This document shows, piece after piece, positions 40,665-51,494 of a DNA stretch of 64,000 nucleotides; within the stretch, counting starts at the first letter, position 1; the number at the start of each line of letters is the position of its first letter. The DNA comes from Brooklawnia sp032229645 (GTDB lineage Bacteria > Actinomycetota > Actinomycetes > Propionibacteriales > Propionibacteriaceae). A program made the translations under genes and the position numbers. The notes beneath the pieces were generated by a model. The model had not been told where the DNA came from. It worked only from the letters and a program-made list of their open reading frames with translations, and ran no database searches. The DNA lies in contig CAVRLB010000001.1 of assembly GCA_963722295.1 (NCBI GenBank), forward strand, positions 558,001 through 622,000, given 5' to 3'.

Positions 40665-43600
40665 ATGATTACCGAAGTAGCGGTCACCGGCTGGCGCGAA
40701 GCCTGTGAGCATGCGGCAGCGCTCGTGCAGTCGAACCCTGCCGGGCCGCTGGCGAGCGATCTGGTGATCGTCCCCTCGGCGGCACATCGACGCGACTTCT
40801 CCCAGTACCTGGCCACCCGCGGAGGCGGTCCGCAGATCTCAGCAGGTATCGACCTGATCACCTGGCGTGCGCTGGCCGGGCAGTTCGAGCCCGATGGCTG
40901 GCAGGGCGAGGCATTGACGCTAGCCATCTGTGAGGCATTGGCAGCTGCCACTCAGGACGAGATACTCGCGCCGCTGGTGCGTCATCTGGGTGCGCCCGGC
41001 AGCCGGCCTGGGCGTCGCTATGCGACCGCGCAGCGATTGGCGCGATTGCTACGCGGCTATGCCATCTACGCCCCGCAGATGATGGACGCCTGGCGCGACG
41101 GCCATGACCGCGGTCCCGACGGCGAACCGCTGGCGCCCGCGCAGCGCTGGCAGGCTGTCTTGTGGCGCGCGGTCCGCACGATGCTTTACGGCGACCCTGC
41201 CGAGTACTACCGGGAGCGGCTCTCCGAGCTGAACGAGCATCCCGACCCCGAGCTGCCGCAACGGCTCGTCGCCCTGGCATTCGACGACCTCGACGCCCCC
41301 GGCCGCCGGCTCATCGAGGCACTGGGTGCCCATCACGACGTGCACCTGATCACCGTGACGGGCATCGCCGTCGACCCGACTCGCGAGGGTTCGGCCTTCG
41401 TGCGTCACCACGCCAGCCGTAATGCGGCCGGTAACCCATTGGTGGCGGATCCGCCGGGCCCGACCAGCGTCTTGCACCAGGTACAGCATGAGCTTCGCCA
41501 CGATCTGCCGCCCGCCCCGCGGGCTGTCGCCGATCACTCGCTGCAGATTCATGCCTGCCACGGGCCTGACCGGCAGGTCGAGGTGCTGCGCGATGTGCTA
41601 TGCGGGTTGTTCGCCGACGACCCGAGCCTGCAACCGCGCGATGTCGTCGTCTTGTGCACGAGCCCGACCGAATACGCCCCCTTGATCGAGGCGTCCTTCT
41701 GCCTGGATCCGGGTGCCGATTTCCATCCCGGACACCGGCTGCGTGTTCAGTTGGCCTCCGGCTCGGTCGGGGCCCCCAATCCTGTGCTGGCAGTCCTGGC
41801 CCGGCTGCTCGATCTGTATTCCGGACGCGCCACCAGCGTCGATCTGCTCGACTTCTGCCAGTTGCCGCCGGTGGCGCATCGTTTCGGCTTTGGAACCGAC
41901 GAAATCGAGCGTCTGCGCGGGTTGATCGCAGGCTCCGAGATCCGCTGGGGCGTGGACGCAGAACAGCGGCGCCGCAATGGCGTGGCGATCACGCAATCGA
42001 CCTGGCTTGCCGGAGTCCAGCGAATGCTGATCAGCCTTGCGCTGGCGAGCGAGCCTCCGGTGGCGCTGGGTACCTCCGCCCCCTTCGACCAGGTGCAGGG
42101 CTCCGATGCCCGGCTGATCGGCCGGCTCGCCGAGTTGGTTTCGCGGGTTCGCAAGATCAGTCAGACGTTCGCTGCTCCGGCACCTCCCCCAGCTTGGGCT
42201 GACAAGCTACGAGAGGCGATCGAGCTGCTCACCTCGACCGAATTCGAGGACAGCTGGCAGCTCAGCCACGCGCTCGGCGAACTGGCCGATCTGAGCGAAC
42301 AGACGACCGGACGCTATGGTCTGTTGGACGCGGGCGATATCGCCTGCTGGCTGGATTCGAAACGCAACTCGGCCCGTCGGCGCCCGAACTACGGCAATGG
42401 ATCGCTGCTGGTCACCGACCTGGGTGACCTGGCCGGCGTCGAAGCCCGGGTGGTGTGCATCCTGGGTCTGGACGACACGCATTTTCCCGGCGCCGCAGGC
42501 TTCGACGGCGACGACCTGTTGCGTTCGGCCGGGCATCAGGCGTCCATGCACTGGACCACCGACCGTCGTGCGGTGCGGCGCCAGCGGCTGCTCGACGCGC
42601 TGCTCAGTGCCCAGGACGACTTCGTGGTCATTACCCAAGGCGCCGACCAATCCTCCGGCGCGCTTCGCCCGGCGCCGGTCTGCATCGCCGAACTGATCGA
42701 TGCCTGCGCTGTTCAAGGCGCTGCGGGGCAGTGGCGATCCTCGTCCGCCGATCAGGCCCGTCCCGAGGAGACCCTCGTGCGCTGGCATCCGCTGCATCCG
42801 CACGGCTGGCAGGACTATGCGATCAGCGGCGTCGAGCAGCCGGCCAGCTTCGATCGGCAAGGCCTGCAGGGAGCCCGCGCGCTGCAATCCGCGCAGGCTC
42901 CGCGGACACCGCACTGGCAACTGGAGCACGTGGTTCCCGCAGAACTCGAGGTCGACATCGACCAGCTGATCGCCTTCTTCGTCAACCCGGCCCGCGCGCT
43001 GCTGCGTCAGGCCGCCGGGACGACGCGTTCGTCGTTCGATCATGAGCTTCAGACAAGCCTTCCGATCGCTCCGGATCATCTGGCCAGCTGGTCGGTCGGC
43101 AACGACCTGTTCGACGCGCTCAGTGCCGGTCACGATGCGGAGCAGACCCGCAATAGCGTCTGGTTGTCGGGACGAGTGCTGCCCGGGCCCGTCGGACGCC
43201 TGGTGCTCGACAAGCAACTGGCCGATGCCCAGGACGTCGCACGCTCGGTGCGCGCCGCCACCACCGGCCAGTTGACCCTCGCGGACTGTCAGCTGGAGCT
43301 GTCCGGCGTCCGGCTGCAGGGCCGCGTTCAGCTCTTCGATGGCCAGGTGGTGGTGAGACGCTTCGGTCATCCCAAGCCGGACGACGCACTGAGCTGCTGG
43401 CTGCGGCTCCTACTGGCCGCCGCCGATCCCGACGCTGGTTCGGGGCAGATCGGCGGGCTGCTGGTCGGCAAACGCTGCTATCGGCTCGGTGCGCCGTCGC
43501 GAGCCCAGGCGCGGCAAGTGCTCGCCGACCTCATCGAACTCCGCCGCGTCGGCCTGGAAAAGATCCTGCCGCTGCCGCTTCGCACCGCCGCTGCTCATGC

Positions 43601-43811
43601 CGATCTGCTGAGTTGGAAGTCCGGCGAGCCGATCGACCGCGCGCGGCAGGCGTACCGGGAGGAAGACGCCAACTGGCGGTATTTCTTCCCCGGATTCGAT
43701 GACCTGAAAGATGCCTGGCCGGGCAGATTCGAGGAATTGGTCGGCCGGGTGATCTCGCCCATCGGCGACCATCTCGACAGATGGCGCCCGGCGGTGGTGC
43801 CGAATGAGTGA
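40665..43811 (+). CDS. recC: RecBCD enzyme subunit RecC
   Basis: This 1048-residue protein is the RecC-type scaffold: inactive helicase-like domains, recognised by HRRDFSQYLATRGG near the N terminus, DLGDLAGVEARVVCILGLDDTHFPG in the middle and GTTRSSFDHE late. It lacks a Walker A. In RecBCD it holds RecB and RecD and recognises Chi. Start ATG at 40665 follows AAGGTGAG. It overlaps recB by 8 nt. Confidence 0.92.
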   Translation: MITEVAVTGWREACEHAAALVQSNPAGPLASDLVIVPSAAHRRDFSQYLATRGGGPQISAGIDLITWRALAGQFEPDGWQGEALTLAICEALAAATQDEILAPLVRHLGAPGSRPGRRYATAQRLARLLRGYAIYAPQMMDAWRDGHDRGPDGEPLAPAQRWQAVLWRAVRTMLYGDPAEYYRERLSELNEHPDPELPQRLVALAFDDLDAPGRRLIEALGAHHDVHLITVTGIAVDPTREGSAFVRHHASRNAAGNPLVADPPGPTSVLHQVQHELRHDLPPAPRAVADHSLQIHACHGPDRQVEVLRDVLCGLFADDPSLQPRDVVVLCTSPTEYAPLIEASFCLDPGADFHPGHRLRVQLASGSVGAPNPVLAVLARLLDLYSGRATSVDLLDFCQLPPVAHRFGFGTDEIERLRGLIAGSEIRWGVDAEQRRRNGVAITQSTWLAGVQRMLISLALASEPPVALGTSAPFDQVQGSDARLIGRLAELVSRVRKISQTFAAPAPPPAWADKLREAIELLTSTEFEDSWQLSHALGELADLSEQTTGRYGLLDAGDIACWLDSKRNSARRRPNYGNGSLLVTDLGDLAGVEARVVCILGLDDTHFPGAAGFDGDDLLRSAGHQASMHWTTDRRAVRRQRLLDALLSAQDDFVVITQGADQSSGALRPAPVCIAELIDACAVQGAAGQWRSSSADQARPEETLVRWHPLHPHGWQDYAISGVEQPASFDRQGLQGARALQSAQAPRTPHWQLEHVVPAELEVDIDQLIAFFVNPARALLRQAAGTTRSSFDHELQTSLPIAPDHLASWSVGNDLFDALSAGHDAEQTRNSVWLSGRVLPGPVGRLVLDKQLADAQDVARSVRAATTGQLTLADCQLELSGVRLQGRVQLFDGQVVVRRFGHPKPDDALSCWLRLLLAAADPDAGSGQIGGLLVGKRCYRLGAPSRAQARQVLADLIELRRVGLEKILPLPLRTAAAHADLLSWKSGEPIDRARQAYREEDANWRYFFPGFDDLKDAWPGRFEELVGRVISPIGDHLDRWRPAVVPNE

Positions 43812-46800
43812 GATCTTCCGGCTCGATCAGCCGCTGCCCGCACCCGGCACCACGATGGTCTTGGAGGCCAGCGCGGGCACCGGCAAGACACACGCGATCG
43901 CCGCGCTGGTCACCCGATATGTTGCCGAGGGCCTGCCGATCGATCGGATCCTGGCGGTCACGTTCTCCCGGCGCGCCACCAGCGAGCTGCGCGACGGCAT
44001 TCGCAGCAGACTCATCGCCAGCAAGGCGGCGCTCGTCAGCTGGCTGCTGACAGGCCAACGCGACGTCGGCGATCCGGTGACGATGCTGCTCACCGGCGGC
44101 GACCCGCAGCTGGTGCGGGCACGCGCCGACAGGCTGGATCAGGCCATCGGACAGGTCGACGCCGCCCCGATCTTCACTTTGCACACATTCGCATCTCGCA
44201 TGCTCGACGAACTAGGTGTGCTGGCCGACCACGATCAGGTCACGCAGCTGGAGGCCGATCCTGGCGTGCTGATCGACGAGGTGATCGCCGATGTCTACCT
44301 CGGTGACGAACGCTGGCAGCGTCTCGGCTGGGAGCTGGCACAGGCACTCGGTAGACAGGCCGCCACTCATCTGGCCGACCGGCTCTTTGCGTCCAGCCCG
44401 GACGCCCAGCTGCGGGTGCGGTTCGCGTCCGCGGTGCGCGATGTACTCGACACGAGGAAACGCGCCCGCCGGGTCTTCGGATACGACGACATGATTCTGA
44501 GACTGTCGGCCGCGCTCACCGACCCGGACGACGGCGAGGCGGCTGCTACGGTTCTCAGTGAGCGATTCTCAGTAGTGCTGGTCGACGAATTCCAGGACAC
44601 CGATCCGGCCCAGTGGGCGTTCCTCAAGGCCGGCTTCACCGGGCGTTCGGCATTGATCTTGATCGGCGATCCCAAGCAGGCCATCTACCGTTTTCGTGGC
44701 GGTGACATCGAAACCTACGACCAGGCCCGCAAGCAGGCAGGCAACCTGCAGCGACTCGGCACGAACTACCGCTCGGACCCCGATATCGTCCGCGGCATCG
44801 AAAACCTCTTCGGGCCCATCGACCTGGGTTCGCCGGGAGTGAGCATCACGCTGCAGCGCGTCGACACCGCCCGGCAGCAACCCCGAATCCGCTGGGACAA
44901 CTCGACAGAGCCCGCCGAGGTCGTGCGGGTGCGCGCCATCGATCCTGGGCAGGTCAAGGCGTTCGAGGCGCGCGAGCTCATCGCCTCCGACCTGCTGGTA
45001 CAGATCGGACTGCTGCTGGACGGCAGCCACCAGCTATGCGATCCGGATGGTCACTGGCGGCCGGTGCGGCCAGCCGATATCTGCGTGCTCGTTACGACGA
45101 ACAAGGTGGGTCGGCAGATTCACACACGCCTGGTCGGGGCGGGATACTCGGCGGTCTTCAGCGGAGAGCGTAGCGTCTTCGCCTCCCAAGCTGCCGACGA
45201 TTGGCTGACGATGCTGCAGGCACTGGAGACCCCCGATCGTTGGCATCAACGGCGTGCGATGCTGACCAGTCTGATCGGCTGGACCAGCGCCGACATCTCG
45301 TCTGCCGGCGATGATGCGCTGGTCGAGATGACCTCGTTGCTCACGCGGTGCGCGCGGCGGCTGGCCGGCCAGGGCGTAGCAGCCGTCTTCGAGACGCTGG
45401 TTGCCGAGCGCGAACTCTACGCGCGACTCCTGAGCGCTCCAGGCGGCGAAGAACTGATCGCCGATCTGCGGCACATCACAGAGCTGCTGAACGAGGCCCA
45501 GTCGACGCAGCATCTGACGCCGTCGGCACTCGCCGAGTTCTTGTCACGAAGCATTGATCGGGCCGGCGAAGCCGATGAGGACGAGCGGGTTCGCCGGCTG
45601 CCGACCGATCGTCCCGCCGTCCGGGTGATGACGGTTCACAAGGCCAAAGGTCTGCAGTTCCCGATCGTCCTGCTGCCTCAGGCCGCGGACAAGTACACCC
45701 CGGAGATCGATGACCGCGATCAGCCCGTTGTCGGCCACCAAAGCGGCGAGCGGGTGCTCGATGTCGATTCGCCGCGCGGCCGGGTCGATCGCATCGAGGG
45801 CTATCAGGCTGAAGACCTCGCCGAATCGTTGAGGGCGTTCTACGTCGCCTGCACCAGGGCACAGTCGTTGCTGATCTGCTGGTGGGCTCCCACGAAGAAC
45901 ACCGTCTGCTCGCCCTTGCACCGGCTACTGATGAACGACTCCTGGACGACCGCACTCAAACCGGGGTTCTTCTTGCAGGGCGCCGTCGCACTGCGGCGGC
46001 CCGCGAAGGTGAATGTGACGCAGGTCGACCCCGATCAGATTGCGCACCGATCGGGCCGCCACCCGCGCGAGACCACCTTCACGGGGCTGCTCGATGCCCG
46101 CGGTTTCGCCGATCACATTGACCGGGCATGGACGCGCACCTCGTACACCGGCTTGACGGCAGATATCCACGAGCTGGGCCCGCTGCCGGCCTCGGGCCCC
46201 GGTTTCGATGAAGTCGAGGTGAACGCTGATGCCGACGCTGCGAAGGCCGCGGATTCCGCCGAGGCAGCGGGCGAGGCAGCGGGCGTTTCCGCGTTGGCGG
46301 AGCTGCCCGGCGGCGTCCAATTCGGCAGTCTGGTGCACGCGGTGCTCGAAGAGGTTGACCCCGCCAGCCCTCGGCTGAAGGCCGACCTCGGTTCCTCCGT
46401 GCAGCGATTGAGTGCCCGCTACCCGCTGACGGGTCTCGACACCGATGCCCTTACCGCGGGATTGGTAGAGATCGTGACCACGCCGCTCGGTGTGCTGACC
46501 GGTGACCGCACGCTGCGCGATCTGGGCGCTGCCAGGCGGCTCGCCGAACTCGATTTCGAGGTACCGTTGGGTGCGGCCGCCGGGCATCGTCGCACAGTGA
46601 GCGACCTCGCTCGTTGTTTCACCACGCTGCTCGACCAGACCGATCCGCTGCAGCGCTATGGTGCCCAGCTGGCCGATTCGGCCGCGGCACAAACCACGCT
46701 GGCCGGCTTCCTGACCGGCTCGATCGATGTCGTCTTGCAGGTACCCGGCGATCATGAGCGCTACGTGATCCTCGACTACAAGACGAACCGGCTGACCCGC

Positions 46801-47076
46801 TTTACGCCCGAGGCAATGACCGAAGCCATGTGCCAGGCTCACTATCCGCTGCAAGCGCTGCTCTACAGTGTGGCGCTGCACCGCTACCTGGGCTGGCGGC
46901 TACCGGGCTATCACCCGGCCATCCACCTGGGCGGTGTCGGCTATCTCTTCGTGCGCGGCATGAGTGGCGCCGACACGCCTGTGCTCGGCACGATGCCCAG
47001 CGGCGTCTTCACCTGGTCGCCGCCGGCCGAGATGATCGTGGCCGCGTCCGAGGTGCTGGCGGGAGGTGGACGATGA
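43804..47076 (+). CDS. recB: RecBCD enzyme subunit RecB (helicase-nuclease)
   Basis: This 1090-residue protein starts with the RecB-type Walker A LEASAGTGKTHAIAAL, then VDEFQDTDPAQW, LIGDPKQAIYRFRGGD, LGTNYRSDP and VMTVHKAKGLQFPIV. The C-terminal nuclease has GSIDVVLQV and LDYKTNRL, the D...DxK site. It is the 3'-5' motor and the only nuclease of RecBCD. It overlaps recD by 4 nt. The linker (about 800-820) is Ala-rich. Confidence 0.94.
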   Translation: MSEIFRLDQPLPAPGTTMVLEASAGTGKTHAIAALVTRYVAEGLPIDRILAVTFSRRATSELRDGIRSRLIASKAALVSWLLTGQRDVGDPVTMLLTGGDPQLVRARADRLDQAIGQVDAAPIFTLHTFASRMLDELGVLADHDQVTQLEADPGVLIDEVIADVYLGDERWQRLGWELAQALGRQAATHLADRLFASSPDAQLRVRFASAVRDVLDTRKRARRVFGYDDMILRLSAALTDPDDGEAAATVLSERFSVVLVDEFQDTDPAQWAFLKAGFTGRSALILIGDPKQAIYRFRGGDIETYDQARKQAGNLQRLGTNYRSDPDIVRGIENLFGPIDLGSPGVSITLQRVDTARQQPRIRWDNSTEPAEVVRVRAIDPGQVKAFEARELIASDLLVQIGLLLDGSHQLCDPDGHWRPVRPADICVLVTTNKVGRQIHTRLVGAGYSAVFSGERSVFASQAADDWLTMLQALETPDRWHQRRAMLTSLIGWTSADISSAGDDALVEMTSLLTRCARRLAGQGVAAVFETLVAERELYARLLSAPGGEELIADLRHITELLNEAQSTQHLTPSALAEFLSRSIDRAGEADEDERVRRLPTDRPAVRVMTVHKAKGLQFPIVLLPQAADKYTPEIDDRDQPVVGHQSGERVLDVDSPRGRVDRIEGYQAEDLAESLRAFYVACTRAQSLLICWWAPTKNTVCSPLHRLLMNDSWTTALKPGFFLQGAVALRRPAKVNVTQVDPDQIAHRSGRHPRETTFTGLLDARGFADHIDRAWTRTSYTGLTADIHELGPLPASGPGFDEVEVNADADAAKAADSAEAAGEAAGVSALAELPGGVQFGSLVHAVLEEVDPASPRLKADLGSSVQRLSARYPLTGLDTDALTAGLVEIVTTPLGVLTGDRTLRDLGAARRLAELDFEVPLGAAAGHRRTVSDLARCFTTLLDQTDPLQRYGAQLADSAAAQTTLAGFLTGSIDVVLQVPGDHERYVILDYKTNRLTRFTPEAMTEAMCQAHYPLQALLYSVALHRYLGWRLPGYHPAIHLGGVGYLFVRGMSGADTPVLGTMPSGVFTWSPPAEMIVAASEVLAGGGR

Positions 47077-48854
47077 CCGACGACAGTCTCGAACCTCCGG
47101 TGGTCGCCACCGGTTTGCTCGCCGAGTTCGCGATTGCCGGCGCGATCTCGTGGAGCGGAGTGCACCTGGCCCGGACGCTATCGTGGTTGACCGGCGAACA
47201 GCAGCCCGAGGTGCTGCTGGCAGTCGCGCTCTGTCTGGGCGCTCAGGAGTCCGGTTCGGTCTGCCTGCCCATCGGCGAAGCGCATCCGGCGACCGACGGG
47301 CTGGCGTGGCCCGAGACGACGGCCTGGCTCGCGCTGCTGACCGATTCCCCGCTGACCGCGGTCGGCGCCGGGCCACCAGCCAATCAGCGCCCGCTGCGCC
47401 TGGTCGGCGAGCAGCTCTACCTGGAACGCAATTGGCAATCCGAGGAGAGCGTCCGTTTGGCGCTGACCAGCCGCATCGCCATGCCGCCGCCCGCCCTGGA
47501 CCAGCGGCTGCTGGACGATAGCCTGGCAGCTGCTGCACGGCAGTGGGCGGGCGGACCGGAGCTGACCGCCGCTCAACGCGACGCCGTCCGCACGTCACTG
47601 AGTGGCTGGACGAGCGTCATCGCCGGTGGTCCGGGAACCGGTAAGACCACCACGATCGCTCAGCTGCTGCGCGTCCTGGATGATCTGACGACCACGCGTA
47701 CCAGCGTCGCGCTCGCCTCATTCACCGGCAAAGCGGCAGCGCGCATGCAGCAATCCCTGGATGCCTCAGTGGCGCATGACGATCATCGGGGTCCGGGGTG
47801 GAAGCATCTTCAGGTTCGTCCCGCGACCACCCTGCACGCGCTGCTCGGGGCACGACCGGGCGGTCGGATGACGCGCGACGCCGACAATCCGCTGCCGCAC
47901 GATCTGCTCGTCATTGATGAGATGTCGATGGTCTCACTCGATCTGATGGCCGCAGTGATGGCGGCGCTGCGGCCAACTACGCGACTGGTGCTGGTCGGGG
48001 ATCCGCATCAGCTGTCGTCGGTGGACGCCGGCGCGGTACTCGCCGACATCGTCAGCGCCGGGTTGCCGATCGCCGGCGGGAGACCCGACAGCGCGATCAC
48101 CGAACTCACCTATTCGCACCGGTTCGCGGGACCCATCCAGCAACTCGCCGATGCCGTTCTCGGCGCCCGTACCGGCGACGCACTGGAGCTTCTGTGTAGC
48201 AGCGGCGAGGAATTGTCCTGGATCGACACCGACCCGGAACCTCAGATGATCGCCACGGTCGAATCCTTGAACGCCGATGTCGTCTCGCAAGGGCAGGCGA
48301 TGGTGTCCGCAGCGCGGCACGGCGATCCAGCTGCGGCGCTGGCAGCGATGGACGCGCACCGGCTGCTGTGTGCCCACCGGCAGGGACGCTACGGAGTCGG
48401 CGGGTGGTCGCGGGCCGCCGAAGCGGAACTGCGACGCACGATCCCGGGCTACGGACGCGAGGGCGAGTGGTACCTGGGCAGGCCGCTGCTGGTCACCCGG
48501 AATGCTCCGGATCTGCGGATCTCCAACGGAGATACCGGAGTCGTCGTCCGCATCGACGGTCAGACCCAGGTGGCGCTGTCGAGTGGCGATAGACCACGAC
48601 TGCGCTCGCCCTGGTTACTCGACTCCACCGAGACAATGCACGCGATGACGGTGCACAAGTCGCAGGGCAGCGAATACGATGCGGTCACCCTGGTGCTGCC
48701 CACCCCCGATTCTGCGTTACTCACCCGCGAACTGCTGTATACGGCGATCACCAGGGCCAGGCAGCGGGTGCGGATCATCGGCAGCGCGGACGCCATCACG
48801 CAGGCCATCAACACCCCGGCCCGACGGGCGACCGGTTTGGGCAGGCGGCTGTGA
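47073..48854 (+). CDS. recD: RecBCD enzyme subunit RecD (5'-3' helicase)
   Basis: ATG at 47073 gives 593 residues; GGGAGG precedes it within recB. Walker A is AGGPGTGKTTT, motif II is LVIDEMSMVSLDL, then GDPHQLSSVDAG and a late TVHKSQGSEYDAVTLVLP. It is the 5'-3' motor of RecBCD. The last gene of recCBD; the cobalamin riboswitch follows after about 140 nt. Confidence 0.94.
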   Translation: MTDDSLEPPVVATGLLAEFAIAGAISWSGVHLARTLSWLTGEQQPEVLLAVALCLGAQESGSVCLPIGEAHPATDGLAWPETTAWLALLTDSPLTAVGAGPPANQRPLRLVGEQLYLERNWQSEESVRLALTSRIAMPPPALDQRLLDDSLAAAARQWAGGPELTAAQRDAVRTSLSGWTSVIAGGPGTGKTTTIAQLLRVLDDLTTTRTSVALASFTGKAAARMQQSLDASVAHDDHRGPGWKHLQVRPATTLHALLGARPGGRMTRDADNPLPHDLLVIDEMSMVSLDLMAAVMAALRPTTRLVLVGDPHQLSSVDAGAVLADIVSAGLPIAGGRPDSAITELTYSHRFAGPIQQLADAVLGARTGDALELLCSSGEELSWIDTDPEPQMIATVESLNADVVSQGQAMVSAARHGDPAAALAAMDAHRLLCAHRQGRYGVGGWSRAAEAELRRTIPGYGREGEWYLGRPLLVTRNAPDLRISNGDTGVVVRIDGQTQVALSSGDRPRLRSPWLLDSTETMHAMTVHKSQGSEYDAVTLVLPTPDSALLTRELLYTAITRARQRVRIIGSADAITQAINTPARRATGLGRRL

Positions 48855-48990
48855 TGACCGCGATCGGGGCCGGCGGACGCGGCGAGCGCCGCGCTCATCT
48901 CGGCCGCGAACCACGCGAGCGGCCGTCCGACCATCGCGTACCCACCGTCGGCCGAACGGCCGCGCCTGCTACGCTGTCTACGCCATGACG

Positions 48991-49100
48991 ACATGTCGTG
49001 GCCGTTCCACGATCCAGCGAAGCCGGTGAGATTCCGGCGCTGACCCGCAACGGTAATGCCTCCATCGCAGAGGAAGAGCCCGGTCGCCTGATCTGGGACG
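48991..49100 (+). promoter_or_regulatory. cobalamin (B12) riboswitch
   Basis: The core GAAGCCGGTGAGATTCC and GCTGACCCGCAACGGTA is the conserved part of the B12-sensing aptamer (GG-GA-TCC and CCCGC-ACGGTA motifs). The GAAGAGCCCGGTCGCC segment is B12-box-like. It precedes the binding lipoprotein by about 120 nt, whose GGAGG would be masked when cobalamin is bound. Limits are approximate. The rest of the 363-nt gap 48855-49217 shows no gene. Confidence 0.85.
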
Positions 49101-49217
49101 CCTGCACCGCTCTCGAGGATAGAACGGGGCTGGTTGGTGGGCTCATCTTCGCCGTCGAGTGTGCAGAACTCACCCAGCTCATTCGTCCTTCGGGCAGCAG
49201 AATTCCCGGAGGTAACC

Positions 49218-50258
49218 ATGAAGAAACGCCTGATCGGCATCCTGACGCTGTTATGTGCGGTGTTGCTTGCCGGCTGTGGGGGGTCCTCGCCGTCGAGCCC
49301 CGCCAGTTCGCCGGACACCACACAGTCCACCGGCCACTACCCGGTGACCATTCAGAACTACGACGGATACATCGAATCCAATAAGGGGGCCGTGGTCGAA
49401 GAGACCTACGACAAGGCACCCGAGCGAATCCTGGTGTATTCGCAGCCTGTCACCGAGATCCTCATCGGGCTCGGCCTGCAAGACAAGATCGTCGCGACGG
49501 GGCATGCGCAGAGCCCGGTCTATGAACCCTATGCCGACATCATCTCGAAGATCCCCACGTACGAGGTGAATCCCGACGGCAACTATCCGATCAAAGAGGT
49601 CATGCTCTCGTACGATCCCGACATCATTGTCGGCTGGGGCAGTTCGTTCCAAGACGGCTCACTCGGCAGCGTGAACGAATGGCACGACCGCGGAATCCAC
49701 ACCTATATCTTCAACAACACCGTGCCAGGCCTGGGTGACCGCAAGGTGTCGTGGATTATCGACGACATCGAAAAGCTCGGCCAGATTTTCGATGTCGAAG
49801 ACCGTGCAGACGAGATGATCACCGATATTCAGGCGCGTCTCGATGCAGACAAGGCCGCGACCGCAGATATCCCCGATGCGGACCGTCCCGGGGTACTGAC
49901 GCTCCAGTTCATGTACGAAAACGAGTTCACCGGGCGTTCTCTCACCGACCTCACTGCCGACATCATCAATCTCGCCGGCGGGACCTCGTTGGATGAGGGC
50001 GGCGGCTCGAAGCAGAGCATTGAGGTGCTGATCGACAAGAATCCGGACATCATTCTGGTCGTCAACCAGCTGACCAACCCGGCAGACAAGACCATCGAAA
50101 TGATCAAGCAGAATCCCCAGTTGCAAAACCTCGAGGCCGTGAAGAACAACCGGTTCATGGTCGTGGAGCACGCGGCGTTCTACTGCGGATCGATGCGAAC
50201 CATCGACGCAATCGACGAGCTTTCCGCAACGATAACTCAGATAATGAACCAGGGATAG
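49218..50258 (+). CDS. periplasmic-type binding lipoprotein for cobalamin or siderophore (BtuF/FecB class)
   Basis: The protein of 346 residues has a signal peptide with lipobox LAGC (Cys 20), a Ser/Pro linker, then the type III binding fold: PERILVYSQPVTEILIGLGLQDKIVA, LSYDPDIIVGW and IDKNPDIILVVNQ, two lobes joined by a long helix. These proteins bind cobalamin or iron-siderophore. The B12 riboswitch just upstream argues for a corrinoid. ATG at 49218 follows GGAGG. It is the first gene of the three-gene importer. Confidence 0.9.
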   Translation: MKKRLIGILTLLCAVLLAGCGGSSPSSPASSPDTTQSTGHYPVTIQNYDGYIESNKGAVVEETYDKAPERILVYSQPVTEILIGLGLQDKIVATGHAQSPVYEPYADIISKIPTYEVNPDGNYPIKEVMLSYDPDIIVGWGSSFQDGSLGSVNEWHDRGIHTYIFNNTVPGLGDRKVSWIIDDIEKLGQIFDVEDRADEMITDIQARLDADKAATADIPDADRPGVLTLQFMYENEFTGRSLTDLTADIINLAGGTSLDEGGGSKQSIEVLIDKNPDIILVVNQLTNPADKTIEMIKQNPQLQNLEAVKNNRFMVVEHAAFYCGSMRTIDAIDELSATITQIMNQG

Positions 50259-50372
50259 TCCCCCCGGTCGCAAGCTCATGGCCCCGCCGGGAGATGGTGG
50301 TATCTTCCGGCGCGTCCGCCTGTTCCACGAATAGACACCACAGGCCGTCCAAGGACTCGCAGGAATACGTCA

Positions 50373-51494
50373 GTGATACAGCACCCGAAACTCGAATCAG
50401 GCCTACCGGCCGCAGCTTCTGCCGGCCCGATGTCGCCAAAGCGAAAACACTTCCCGCTCATCCCGCTCGTCCTGGCAATGACGGTCATATTGGCGGTTTC
50501 GATGATCACTTCGGTGATCTTCGGCCCGGTGCACATCACCGCCGGTGAGGCGATCTCCACCGTCGTCAAGCACATCTTCGGCGTGGCTCCCAGAGATCTG
50601 TCCGGAGTTGCGGCCGGCGGCAATGACGACATCATCTGGAATATCAGGTTCCCGCGGGCGCTGATGTCTGTGATCATCGGCGCCGGATTGGCGCTGTCGG
50701 GTGTGGCGATGCAGGCGATCGTCCGCAACCCGCTGGCAAATCCCTACATCCTGGGCATCTCGTCAGGCGCGTCCCTTGGTGCCACGATGGGTATCCTGCT
50801 CGGCAGCTTCAGCTTCTTCGGACAGTATGGTGTGGCATTCGGCTCGTTCATGGGCGCTGTGCTGACCTCATTCTTCGTCTTCGCCATTGCGTTCTCGGGC
50901 ACCGGCGGCGGCAATACGATCAAGCTCCTGCTTGCGGGCATGGCAATCAGCGCAATGTGCGCTGCCTTCACCAATTTCATCATCTACATGGCGAAGGACG
51001 CCGAGGGCATCCGCTCGGTCACCTTCTGGACGATGGGCAGTCTGACCAGCGCATCATGGAGCCTGCTCATCGTGCCGACCGTGACAGTCGCGGTGATACT
51101 GGTCTTCTTCTTGACTCAGTACCGCACGCTCAATCTGCTGCTGATCGGCGAGGAGTCAGCGACCGCACTCGGGGTGAATGTGGTGCGGCGCCGCAAGATC
51201 TACCTGGTGGCCTCCGCGCTGGTCACCGGCGCGGTTGTCTCGGCAGCAGGCACCATCGGATTCGTCGGCCTCATCATCCCCCACGTGGTGCGGATGATGG
51301 TCGGGGCCGATCACAAGCGGGTGCTCCCGCTCTCGGTACTCGGTGGTGCGATCTTCCTCGTTTGGTGCGACGTTGTGTCGCGCATTGTGATGCCCGCCAG
51401 CGAACTTCCCATCGGCATCGTCACGGGGATGATCGGCGGACCATTCTTCATCTATCTCATGCTGACCAAGAGTTACGGTTTCGGGAGCGAATAG
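50373..51494 (+). CDS. FecCD/BtuC-type ABC transporter permease
   Basis: This 373-residue membrane protein has about ten helices. Signature FecCD stretches are FPRALMSVIIGAGLALSG, VRNPLANPYILGISSGASLG and GFVGLIIPHVVRMMVG. GTG at 50373 with AGGAA upstream is chosen; a Met at residue 20 is an alternative. It moves the cobalamin (or siderophore) ligand with the ATPase next to it, which starts at the following base. Confidence 0.93.
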   Translation: MIQHPKLESGLPAAASAGPMSPKRKHFPLIPLVLAMTVILAVSMITSVIFGPVHITAGEAISTVVKHIFGVAPRDLSGVAAGGNDDIIWNIRFPRALMSVIIGAGLALSGVAMQAIVRNPLANPYILGISSGASLGATMGILLGSFSFFGQYGVAFGSFMGAVLTSFFVFAIAFSGTGGGNTIKLLLAGMAISAMCAAFTNFIIYMAKDAEGIRSVTFWTMGSLTSASWSLLIVPTVTVAVILVFFLTQYRTLNLLLIGEESATALGVNVVRRRKIYLVASALVTGAVVSAAGTIGFVGLIIPHVVRMMVGADHKRVLPLSVLGGAIFLVWCDVVSRIVMPASELPIGIVTGMIGGPFFIYLMLTKSYGFGSE